Below, one piece after another: positions 31,521 to 38,665 of a stretch of DNA of 64,000 nt. The notes beneath the pieces were generated by a model. The model was not told the origin of the DNA. It did not search any database and saw nothing but the letters and a program-made list of their open reading frames with translations. Numbering within the stretch: the stretch's first letter is position 1; every line of letters starts with the position of its first letter. The stretch covers positions 124,001 through 188,000 of the forward strand of contig NZ_JAGGPB010000026.1 in assembly GCF_018614055.1 (NCBI RefSeq). Direction: 5' to 3'. Source of the stretch: Streptomyces sp. ISL-98 (lineage in GTDB: Bacteria > Actinomycetota > Actinomycetes > Streptomycetales > Streptomycetaceae). The translations under genes were made by a program, and so were the position numbers.

Positions 31521-33293
31521 CTGTCGACCGCCATCCTCACCGGTCCGCCGGTACCCGGATCGCCGCTCGAGGGCGATCTGCGGTCGCTGGGATTCGACGT
31601 ACGGTCCGCCGCCGATGCGGACGAGACCGTCAAGCTGCTCGACGCGACACCGGCCGGTGAACGCGTCGCGCTCGTCGACCCGCGTTTCGTCGGTCACGTC
31701 CACTCCCTGCGCCTCGCGCTCACGGACCCCCGCTTCCCGGCAGCCGCCGCCCCTGGCGCGCTCACGGCGCAGCCCGAGGCCCGCGCCGCACTCGCCGACG
31801 CCGTGCGCAGCGCTCCGGCCTGTCCCGACGCCGTCGCCGAGGCGCTCGACGCCGCAGGCACCGCCGTACAGCGGCCCGAACTCGGCTCGCTGGTCGCCGC
31901 CGTCCCCACGGACGACGCCGGGCGCGAGCAGGCCCGCGCCGCCGTCGCCGCCGTCGACGAGGAAGCCGTACGGCTGCGCACCGCGGTGAAGTCCCGCGAC
32001 GGCTTCTTCACCACCTTCTGCATCAGCCCGTACTCGCGCTACATCGCCCGCTGGTGCGCCCGCCGGGGCTTCACCCCGAACCAGGTCACCACCGCTTCGC
32101 TGATCACCGCGCTGATCGCGGCCGGCTGTGCGGCGACCGGCACCCGCGGCGGCTACATCGCGGCCGGTGCGCTGCTGCTCTTCTCCTTCGTCCTGGACTG
32201 CACCGACGGGCAGCTCGCCCGCTACTCGCTGCAGTACTCGACGATGGGCGCCTGGCTCGACGCGACCTTCGACCGCGCCAAGGAGTACGCGTACTACGCC
32301 GGCCTCGCGCTCGGCGCCGCCCGGGGCGGCGACGACGTATGGGCGCTGGCACTCGGCGCGATGGTGCTCCAGACCGGCCGCCACGTCGTGGACTTCTCCT
32401 TCAACGAGGCGAACCACGACGCGGAGTCCAATACGAGCCCCACCGCCGCGCTCTCCGACAAGCTCGACAGCGTCGGCTGGACGGTCTGGGTGCGCCGGAT
32501 GATCGTCCTGCCGATCGGCGAGCGGTGGGCGATGATCGCGGTCCTGACCGCCGTCACCACCCCGCGCATCGTCTTCTACGCCCTGCTCGTCGGCTGCGCG
32601 CTCGCCGCGCTCTACACCACGGCCGGCCGCGTCCTGCGCTCGCTGACCCGCAAGGCACGGCGTACGGACCGAGCCGCCCAGGCCCTCGCCGACCTCGCGG
32701 ACAGCGGGCCGCTCGCCCAGGCCGTGGCGGCACGTGGGCCCCGTATCAAGGGAGCGTGGACCGCCCCGGTGGTGGCCGCGATCGGTGCTGCGGCGCTGGT
32801 GAGCGCGGCGCTCACGCAGCCGTTCGGCAGCCTGCAGGTGGTCGTCGCCGCGGTCTTCTACGCGGTGCTCTCCGGCATAGCCGTGGCCCGCCCCCTCAAG
32901 GGCGCCCTCGACTGGCTCGTCCCCCCTGTTTTCCGGGCGGCCGAGTACGGCACGATCCTGATTCTCGCGGCCCGCTCCGAGGTGAACGGAGCATTGCCGG
33001 CTGCTTTCGGGCTGGTGGCAGCCGTCGCCTACCATCACTACGACACGGTGTACCGCATCCGCGGTGGCACCGGCGCGCCGCCCCAGTGGCTGGTGCGGAC
33101 GATCGGCGGGCACGAAGGCCGGACGCTCGTGGTGGTGGTACTCGCCGCGGTCCTGTCGCCGCAGAACACATACCTCACCCTGGCGCTCACGGCCCTCGCT
33201 GTGGCCGTGGCGCTCGTGGTGCTCGTGGAGTCCATCCGTTTCTGGGTGTCCTCCGGAGCCCCCGCAGTACACGACGAAGGAGAACCCGCATGA
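31521..33293 (+). CDS. CDP-alcohol phosphatidyltransferase family protein with N-terminal extra domain (CTG start)
   Basis: 590 residues. The frame is closed by a TGA at 31512-31514, and the only start that retains the conserved N-terminus is CTG at 31521, with AAGGAG nine bases upstream; the product would read MSTAILTGPPVPGSPLEGDL. Residues 1-165 are an Ala/Asp-rich globular domain. Residues 185-290 carry the full CDP-alcohol phosphotransferase motif: D226, D229-G230, A233-R234, G243, D247, D251 (DCTDGQLAR ... GAWLDATFD). Ten or more hydrophobic segments follow, some probably a second membrane domain like DUF5941. It should transfer a phosphoalcohol from CDP to an acceptor at the membrane. 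It heads a seven-gene operon; its stop overlaps the next start (ATGA). Confidence 0.85.
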   Translation: MSTAILTGPPVPGSPLEGDLRSLGFDVRSAADADETVKLLDATPAGERVALVDPRFVGHVHSLRLALTDPRFPAAAAPGALTAQPEARAALADAVRSAPACPDAVAEALDAAGTAVQRPELGSLVAAVPTDDAGREQARAAVAAVDEEAVRLRTAVKSRDGFFTTFCISPYSRYIARWCARRGFTPNQVTTASLITALIAAGCAATGTRGGYIAAGALLLFSFVLDCTDGQLARYSLQYSTMGAWLDATFDRAKEYAYYAGLALGAARGGDDVWALALGAMVLQTGRHVVDFSFNEANHDAESNTSPTAALSDKLDSVGWTVWVRRMIVLPIGERWAMIAVLTAVTTPRIVFYALLVGCALAALYTTAGRVLRSLTRKARRTDRAAQALADLADSGPLAQAVAARGPRIKGAWTAPVVAAIGAAALVSAALTQPFGSLQVVVAAVFYAVLSGIAVARPLKGALDWLVPPVFRAAEYGTILILAARSEVNGALPAAFGLVAAVAYHHYDTVYRIRGGTGAPPQWLVRTIGGHEGRTLVVVVLAAVLSPQNTYLTLALTALAVAVALVVLVESIRFWVSSGAPAVHDEGEPA

Positions 33294-34027
33294 TCGGCCT
33301 CGTACTGGCTGCCGGCGCCGGACGGCGTCTGCGTCCCTACACGGACACCCTCCCCAAGGCACTGGTGCCCGTGGACGGCGACACGACCGTCCTCGACCTG
33401 ACGCTCGGCAACTTCGCGGAGGTCGGCCTGACCGAGGTCGCGATCGTCGTCGGTTACCGCAAGGAAGCCGTGTACGAGCGGCGGGAGGCCCTTGAGGCGA
33501 AGTACGGCCTCAAGATCACGCTCGTCGACAACGACAAGGCCGAGGAGTGGAACAACGCCTACTCCCTGTGGTGCGCGCGTGACGTCCTCAAGCAGGGTGT
33601 GATCCTCGCCAACGGCGATACCGTGCACCCGGTCTCCGTCGAGAAGACGCTGCTCGCCGCCCGCGGCAAGGGCCAGAAGATAATCCTCGCCCTCGACGCG
33701 GTGAAGCACCTCGCCGACGAGGAGATGAAGGTCATCACCGACGGCGACAAGGGCGTTCAGCGGATCACCAAGCTGATGGACCCGGCCACCGCCACCGGCG
33801 AGTACATCGGTGTCACCCTCATCGAGCCCGAGGCTGCCGAAGAGCTCGCCGACGCGCTGAAGACCACCTTCGAGCGCGACCCCGACCTCTACTACGAGGA
33901 CGGCTACCAGGAGCTGGTCAACCGCGGCTTCACCGTCGACGTGGCCCCCATCGGCGAAGTGACGTGGGTCGAGATCGACAACCACGACGACCTCGCGAAG
34001 GGCCGTGAGATCGCGTGCCTGTACTGA
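33290..34027 (+). CDS. NTP-transferase family sugar/alcohol-phosphate nucleotidyltransferase (cytidylyltransferase-like)
   Basis: 245 residues. MIGLVLAAGAGRRLRPYTDT is the nucleotide-binding GxGxRLxP signature, followed by LPKALVPVDG, the DxD-like ILANGDTVHP near residue 105, and the C-terminal VTWVEIDNHDDLAKGRE. Small proteins of this type resemble phosphocholine cytidylyltransferases and the inositol-1-phosphate cytidylyltransferase that pairs with CDP-alcohol transferases. I therefore infer CDP-activation of an alcohol phosphate, perhaps the product of the next gene. Overlaps the preceding gene by four bases and the following gene by 13. Confidence 0.85.
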   Translation: MIGLVLAAGAGRRLRPYTDTLPKALVPVDGDTTVLDLTLGNFAEVGLTEVAIVVGYRKEAVYERREALEAKYGLKITLVDNDKAEEWNNAYSLWCARDVLKQGVILANGDTVHPVSVEKTLLAARGKGQKIILALDAVKHLADEEMKVITDGDKGVQRITKLMDPATATGEYIGVTLIEPEAAEELADALKTTFERDPDLYYEDGYQELVNRGFTVDVAPIGEVTWVEIDNHDDLAKGREIACLY

Positions 34028-35076
34028 CCCGGCTCATCCCGTCCCCGGTCGTCGTCGACATCAACTGCGGCGCCATGGACGATCTGGCCGGCCTCCTGGC
34101 CGACCAGCGGATCTCCAACTCGGGCAAGCTCGCCATCGCGACCAGCGGCGGCTCGGGACTGGCGCTGCGCGACAAGCTCGCGCCGGTCCTGCCCGACGCC
34201 GACTGGTTCCCCGTCGCCGACGGAACGATCGACTCCGCCGTCAAGCTCGCCGATGACATCAAGGGCAAGCGGTACGACGCCGTGGTCGGCCTCGGCGGCG
34301 GCAAGATCATCGACGTGGCGAAGTACGCGGCGGCCCGGGTCGGCCTGCCGATGGTCGCCGTCGCGACGAACCTCTCGCACGACGGCATCTGCTCGCCGGT
34401 GTCCATCCTGGACAACGACAACGGTCGCGGCTCCTACGGCGTACCCACGCCCATCGCCATGGTCATCGACCTCGATGTGATCCGCGAGGCTCCGGTCCGC
34501 TTCATCCGGTCCGGCATCGGCGACGCGATCTCCAACATCTCGGCCATCGCCGACTGGGAGCTTTCCCACCGCATCACGGGCGAGCCGGTCGACGGACTGG
34601 CCGCCGCCATGGCCCGTACGGCGGGAGAAGCCGTACTCCGCCACCCCGGCGGCGTCGGCACCGACGAGTTCCTCACGGTCCTCGCCGAGTCCCTCGTCCT
34701 GTCCGGCATCGCCATGTCGATCAGCGGCGACACCCGGCCCTCGTCCGGCGCGTGCCACGAGATCAGCCACGCCTTCGACCTGCTCTTCCCGAAGCGCTCC
34801 GCGCTCCACGGCGAGCAGGTCGGCATCGGCGCGGCCTTCGCGATGCACCTGCGCGGGGCACACGACGACGCCGCCCTCTTCGCCGACGTACTGCGCAGGC
34901 ACGGCCTGCCGGTGCTGCCCGCGGAGATCGGCTTCAGCGTCGACGAGTTCGTCGAGGCCGTTCAGTACGCCCCGCAGACCCGCCCGGGACGCTTCACGAT
35001 CCTGGAGCACCTCGACCTGTCCGCAGACCAGATCAGGGACGCTTACGCCGACTATGTCAAGACCATCAGTAGCTGA
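34015..35076 (+). CDS. Glycerol-1-phosphate dehydrogenase-like iron-containing alcohol dehydrogenase
   Basis: 353 residues from a GTG start overlapping the previous gene by 13 bases. The NAD(P) site GLGGGKIIDVAKYAAARVGL near residue 95 and the VATNLSHDGICSPVSIL segment match the sn-glycerol-1-phosphate dehydrogenase (EgsA/AraM) branch of the dehydroquinate-synthase-like superfamily. Metal ligands are likely the Asp in GIGDAISNISAIADW near 165, the His in SGACHEISHAFDLLF near 245 and the His in SALHGEQVGIGAAF near 265. It would reduce dihydroxyacetone phosphate to glycerol-1-phosphate or reduce a similar ketose phosphate. In archaea this enzyme sets ether-lipid stereochemistry; in Bacillus AraM makes a prenyl-glyceryl phosphate precursor. 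Sandwiched between activation and transfer genes. Confidence 0.82.
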   Translation: MPVLTRLIPSPVVVDINCGAMDDLAGLLADQRISNSGKLAIATSGGSGLALRDKLAPVLPDADWFPVADGTIDSAVKLADDIKGKRYDAVVGLGGGKIIDVAKYAAARVGLPMVAVATNLSHDGICSPVSILDNDNGRGSYGVPTPIAMVIDLDVIREAPVRFIRSGIGDAISNISAIADWELSHRITGEPVDGLAAAMARTAGEAVLRHPGGVGTDEFLTVLAESLVLSGIAMSISGDTRPSSGACHEISHAFDLLFPKRSALHGEQVGIGAAFAMHLRGAHDDAALFADVLRRHGLPVLPAEIGFSVDEFVEAVQYAPQTRPGRFTILEHLDLSADQIRDAYADYVKTISS

Positions 35077-35833
35077 ACTCCGTCCGGTCGTTCACCCCGA
35101 GGGCGTGAAGGACCGGCGCAGCGGTGAGCACTGGGCCGGGCGCATGTACATGCGAGAGATCTCGCTGCACATCGACCCGTACCTGGTGAACACGAAGATC
35201 ACGCCCAACCAGCTCACCTACCTCATGGTGGTCGTGGGCGTCATCGGCGGTGCGACGCTGCTGATCCCCGGGCTCACCGGCGCGATCCTCACGGTGGTGC
35301 TGTTCCAGATCTATCTGCTGCTCGACTGCGTCGACGGCGAGGTCGCCCGCTGGCGCAAGCAGACCTCGATCACCGGTGTCTACCTGGACCGCATCGGCCA
35401 CTATCTGTGCGAGGCCGCCCTGCTGGTGGGCTTCGGCGTACGCGGCGCGGACGTCTTCGGCGACGGAGGGCCGGAGTGGCTGTGGGCCTTCCTCGGTACG
35501 CTCGCCGCGCTCGGCGCGATCCTGATCAAGGCCGAGACCGACCTGGTCGACGTGGCCCGCCAGCGCAGCGGACTGCCCGCCGTCAAGGACGAGGCCTCCG
35601 TGCCCCGCTCCTCCGGTCTGGCCCTGGCCCGTCGCGCAGCGGCCGCGCTGAAGTTCCACCGGCTGGTCGGCGGCATCGAGGCGAGCCTGTTCATCCTGGT
35701 CGTGGCGATCATCGACAGCGTCCAGGGCGACCTGTTCTTCACCCGCCTCGGCATCGCGATCCTCGCTGGCATCGCGATCGTCCAGACGCTTCTGCACCTC
35801 GTGTCCATCCTCGCTTCGAGCAGGCTGAAGTGA
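35054..35833 (+). CDS. CDP-alcohol phosphatidyltransferase family protein with Asp-to-His change in motif
   Basis: 259 residues, ATG overlapping the previous gene by 23 bases. Motif residues are D91, D94-G95, A98-R99, G108 and D112, but the fourth Asp expected at 116 is His (DCVDGEVARW ... GVYLDRIGHYL). Six hydrophobic segments fit a membrane enzyme. The last motif Asp is thought to be the catalytic base in the family, so either His takes that role or the specificity is unusual. The N-terminus (SGEHWAGRMYMREISLHIDP) is longer than in phosphatidylglycerophosphate synthases. It probably performs the second transfer step in the operon's pathway. Its stop overlaps the next start (GTGA). Confidence 0.85.
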   Translation: MSRPSVAELRPVVHPEGVKDRRSGEHWAGRMYMREISLHIDPYLVNTKITPNQLTYLMVVVGVIGGATLLIPGLTGAILTVVLFQIYLLLDCVDGEVARWRKQTSITGVYLDRIGHYLCEAALLVGFGVRGADVFGDGGPEWLWAFLGTLAALGAILIKAETDLVDVARQRSGLPAVKDEASVPRSSGLALARRAAAALKFHRLVGGIEASLFILVVAIIDSVQGDLFFTRLGIAILAGIAIVQTLLHLVSILASSRLK

Positions 35834-36735
35834 CGGGCGCGGGCATGGACGCGGGCACGGGCATGAAGGTCGGCGCCGTCATCATCACCATGGGCAACCG
35901 CCCGGACGAGCTGCGCGCCCTCCTCGACTCGGTCGCCAAGCAGGACGGCGACCGCGTCGAGGTCGTGGTCGTGGGCAACGGCTCCCCTGTCACCGGTGTC
36001 CCCGAGGGCGTACGGACCGTGGAGCTGCCCGAGAATCTGGGCATCCCGGGCGGCCGCAACGCCGGCATCGAGGCGTTCGGCCCCAGCGGCGCCGAGATGG
36101 ACGTTCTCCTCTTCCTCGACGACGACGGTCTGCTGGCCCACCACGACACGGCCGAGCTGTGCCGCCAGGCCTTCGCCGCCGACCCGAAGCTGGGCATCAT
36201 CAGCTTCCGGATCGCGGACCCGGAGACGGGGGAGACCGCACGCCGCCATGTGCCCCGGCTGCGTGCGTCGGATCCCCTGCGCTCCTCGCGCGTCACGACC
36301 TTCCTCGGCGGCGCCAATGCCGTACGTACCAAGGTCTTCGCCGAGGTCGGCGGGCTGCCGGACGAGTTCTTCTACGCTCACGAGGAGACCGATCTGGCCT
36401 GGCGGGCGCTCGACGCCGGCTGGATGATCTACTACCGCTCGGACATGGTCCTGTACCACCCGACGACGGCTCCCTCCCGCCACGCGGTGTACCACCGCAT
36501 GGTGGCCAGGAACCGGGTCTGGCTGGCACGCCGCAATCTGCCGGCCCCCCTGGTGCCCGTCTACCTCGGTGTATGGCTGCTGCTCACGCTGGCGCGACGC
36601 CCCTCCGGACCTGCGCTGAAGGCATGGTTCGGCGGCTTCTGGGAGGGGTGGACAAATGCCCCAGGTCCCCGCCGTCCGATGAAGTGGCGTACCGTCTGGC
36701 GCCTGACCCGGCTCGGGCGACCCCCTGTTATCTGA
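35830..36735 (+). CDS. GT2 family glycosyltransferase
   Basis: 301 residues from a GTG overlapping the previous stop by three bases; in-frame ATGs at 35845 and 35863 are possible starts (the family core begins at MKVGAVIITMGNRPDELRAL). GT-A features are PENLGIPGGRNAGIEAFGPS near residue 65 and the nucleotide-sugar DXD in VLLFLDDDGLLAHHD near 95. FLGGANAVRTKVFAEVGGLP follows near 155, then the acceptor-side FFYAHEETDLAWRALDAGW with the ED/W motif of rhamnosyl/galactosyl-type transferases near 180. A hydrophobic stretch near 240 could anchor it to the membrane. It likely adds a sugar to the product made by the upstream transferases. Confidence 0.9.
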   Translation: MTGAGMDAGTGMKVGAVIITMGNRPDELRALLDSVAKQDGDRVEVVVVGNGSPVTGVPEGVRTVELPENLGIPGGRNAGIEAFGPSGAEMDVLLFLDDDGLLAHHDTAELCRQAFAADPKLGIISFRIADPETGETARRHVPRLRASDPLRSSRVTTFLGGANAVRTKVFAEVGGLPDEFFYAHEETDLAWRALDAGWMIYYRSDMVLYHPTTAPSRHAVYHRMVARNRVWLARRNLPAPLVPVYLGVWLLLTLARRPSGPALKAWFGGFWEGWTNAPGPRRPMKWRTVWRLTRLGRPPVI

Positions 36736-36796
36736 CAAGCTCGGGTCCGACAGCGCCTTATTGCCCTGCGCATCTTGAACACGAAAGTTTCAACTT

Positions 36797-37732
36797 GTGA
36801 GTGACACAACCCATGACGGTGCGGTCGCGACGAGCGCCCCGCCATCTCCCGACGACGCACTTACCCCGGCGGAGCTCGCCGCCAAGTACGGCCTGTCGGT
36901 GAGCGGTGCCCGACCGGGGCTGATCGAGTACGTCCGGCAGCTGTGGGGCCGGCGCCACTTCATCCTCGCCTTCTCGCAGGCGAAGCTGACCGCCCAGTAC
37001 AGCCAGGCCAAGCTCGGCCAGCTGTGGCAGGTGGCGACCCCGCTGCTGAACGCGCTCGTGTACTTCCTCATCTTCGGCCTGATCCTGGAGGCCGACCGGG
37101 GCATGGACCGGCAGGTCTACGTCCCCTTCCTGGTCACGGGCGTATTCGTCTTCACCTTCACCCAGAGCTCGGTGATGGCCGGTGTCCGGTCGATCTCGGG
37201 CAACCTCGGACTGGTCAGAGCGCTGCACTTCCCGCGCGCCTCGCTGCCGGTCTCTTTCGCGCTCCAGCAGCTCCAGCAGCTGATGTTCTCGATGATCGTG
37301 CTCGTGATCATCGCGGCCGCCTTCGGCAGCTACCCCTCGCTGTCCTGGCTGCTCGTCCTCCCGGCGCTGGCGCTGCAATTCGTCTTCAACATCGGCCTCG
37401 CCCTGATCATGGCCAGGCTCGGCAGCAAGACGCCCGACCTCGCGCAGCTGATGCCGTTCGTGATGCGTACATGGATGTACGCGTCCGGCGTGATGTTCAG
37501 CATCCCGCAGATGCTCAAGGACAAGGACCTGCCCGGCTGGGTCACGGACGTGCTCCAGTGGAACCCGGCGGCCGTCTACATGGACCTCATCCGCTTCGGC
37601 CTGATCGACGGCTACGGCTCCGAGAACCTGCCCCCGCACGTGTGGGCCGTCGGGCTGGGCTGGGCGCTGCTGATCGGCGCCGCGGGCTTTGTGTACTTCT
37701 GGAAGGCTGAGGAGAGGTATGGCCGTGGCTGA
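36797..37732 (+). CDS. ABC-2 type exporter permease (Wzm/TagG-like)
   Basis: 311 residues from a GTG with GAAAG nine bases upstream. After a cytoplasmic N-terminus of about 60 residues (GARPGLIEYVRQLWGRRHFI) there are six membrane helices. FSQAKLTAQYSQAKLGQLWQ is the amphipathic segment typical of TagG/Wzm permeases, and the WNPAAVYMDLIRFGLIDGYG segment before the last helix is the usual conserved element. Such permeases export teichoic-acid-like polymers, O-antigen or other polyprenyl-linked glycans with a Wzt-type ATPase, which is the next gene (14-bp overlap). A gap of 61 bp separates it from the glycosyltransferase. Confidence 0.9.
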   Translation: MSDTTHDGAVATSAPPSPDDALTPAELAAKYGLSVSGARPGLIEYVRQLWGRRHFILAFSQAKLTAQYSQAKLGQLWQVATPLLNALVYFLIFGLILEADRGMDRQVYVPFLVTGVFVFTFTQSSVMAGVRSISGNLGLVRALHFPRASLPVSFALQQLQQLMFSMIVLVIIAAAFGSYPSLSWLLVLPALALQFVFNIGLALIMARLGSKTPDLAQLMPFVMRTWMYASGVMFSIPQMLKDKDLPGWVTDVLQWNPAAVYMDLIRFGLIDGYGSENLPPHVWAVGLGWALLIGAAGFVYFWKAEERYGRG

Positions 37733-38510
37733 CGACAACACGCAGGGGCGTATCCCCACGGTCATCGCCGACGACGTGCACATCGTGTACCGGGTCAATG
37801 GCGGCGCGGGCGGTCGTGGCAGTGCCACCGCCGCACTGAGCCGCATCATGAAGCGCGGCAAGGGCGACGCACCCGGCGTACGCAAGGTGCACGCGGTACG
37901 AGGGGTCTCCTTCACCTCCTACCGCGGCGAGGCGATCGGCCTGATCGGTTCGAACGGCTCGGGCAAGTCCACCCTGCTGCGCGCCATCGCCGGCCTCCTC
38001 CCCACGGAACAGGGCAAGGTCTACACGGACGGCCAGCCCTCGCTGCTCGGCGTGAACGCGGCTCTGATGAACGACCTGACCGGCGAGCGCAATGTCATCC
38101 TCGGCGGCCTGGCGATGGGCATGTCGCGCGAGGAGATCCGCGAGCGGTACGCGCAGATCGTCGACTTCTCGGGCATCAACGAGAAGGGCGACTTCATCAC
38201 ACTGCCGATGCGGACGTACTCGTCCGGCATGGCGGCAAGGCTGCGCTTCTCGATCGCCGCTGCCAAGGATCACGACGTACTGATGATCGACGAGGCGCTG
38301 GCCACGGGTGACCGGAAGTTCCAGATCCGCTCCGAGCAGCGGATCCGCGAGCTCCGCAAGGAGGCCGGCACGGTCTTCCTGGTCAGCCACAGCAACAAGT
38401 CGATCAGGGACACCTGCGACCGCGTGCTCTGGCTGGAGAAGGGCGAGCTCCTGATGGACGGCCCCACGGACGAGGTCCTCAAGGCCTACGAGAAGGAAAC
38501 GGGCCGCTAG
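37719..38510 (+). CDS. ABC exporter ATP-binding protein (Wzt/TagH-like)
   Basis: 263 residues from the ATG at 37719; a GTG at 37725 has better spacing from GGAGAGG and may be the true start. VNGGAGGRGSATAALSRIMK near residue 28 is the variable insert typical of this ABC family. Walker A is GLIGSNGSGKSTLLRAIAGL near 80, the Q/LTG region is ALMNDLTGERNVILGG, the signature is TYSSGMAARLRFSIAAAKDH, and Walker B is VLMIDEALATGDRKFQ. There is no C-terminal carbohydrate-binding domain, so recognition of the finished chain would not depend on a Wzt cap module. It ends ten bases before a perfect inverted-repeat terminator, closing the operon. Confidence 0.9.
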   Translation: MAVADDNTQGRIPTVIADDVHIVYRVNGGAGGRGSATAALSRIMKRGKGDAPGVRKVHAVRGVSFTSYRGEAIGLIGSNGSGKSTLLRAIAGLLPTEQGKVYTDGQPSLLGVNAALMNDLTGERNVILGGLAMGMSREEIRERYAQIVDFSGINEKGDFITLPMRTYSSGMAARLRFSIAAAKDHDVLMIDEALATGDRKFQIRSEQRIRELRKEAGTVFLVSHSNKSIRDTCDRVLWLEKGELLMDGPTDEVLKAYEKETGR

Positions 38511-38513
38511 GCC

Positions 38514-38560
38514 TCAAAAATGCCGGACGGGCTGAATTTCAGCCCGTCCGGCATTTTTGA
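38514..38560. terminator. Perfect bidirectional terminator, 23-bp arms
   Basis: The arms at 38514-38536 and 38538-38560 are fully complementary with a single-base centre. The core pairs TGCCGGACGGGCTGAA with TTCAGCCCGTCCGGCA. A-rich and T-rich ends (CAAAAA, TTTTTG) make it a canonical intrinsic terminator in both directions. It ends the export operon. Confidence 0.9.
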
Positions 38561-38619
38561 GGACCGGGGTCTGGGGCGGAGCCCCCTGCGGCGGCAGCCG
38601 CACATGTCACAGCCGGGAA

Positions 38620-38651
38620 GGGGCGGGTAGGGGAAAGGAAAGCCCCGCCCC
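38620..38651 (-). terminator. MMPL-gene terminator hairpin with GGGCGGGTAGGGG element
   Basis: GGGGCGGG (38620-38627) pairs with CCCGCCCC (38644-38651), 15 bases past the MMPL stop on the minus strand. The loop-proximal GGGCGGGTAGGGGA is shared with the tex terminator. Confidence 0.5.
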
Positions 38652-38665
38652 ACCCCGCGCGCAGC

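Noticed and set aside
31468..31989. ATG-initiated 173-codon frame at the start of the export operon
   Set aside because: No ribosome site, Arg/Ser/Pro-rich random-like product, and it overlaps the conserved CDP-alcohol transferase frame.
38513..38651. A short gene between the export operon and the MMPL gene
   Set aside because: The space is taken up by two hairpins and has no start with a ribosome site.
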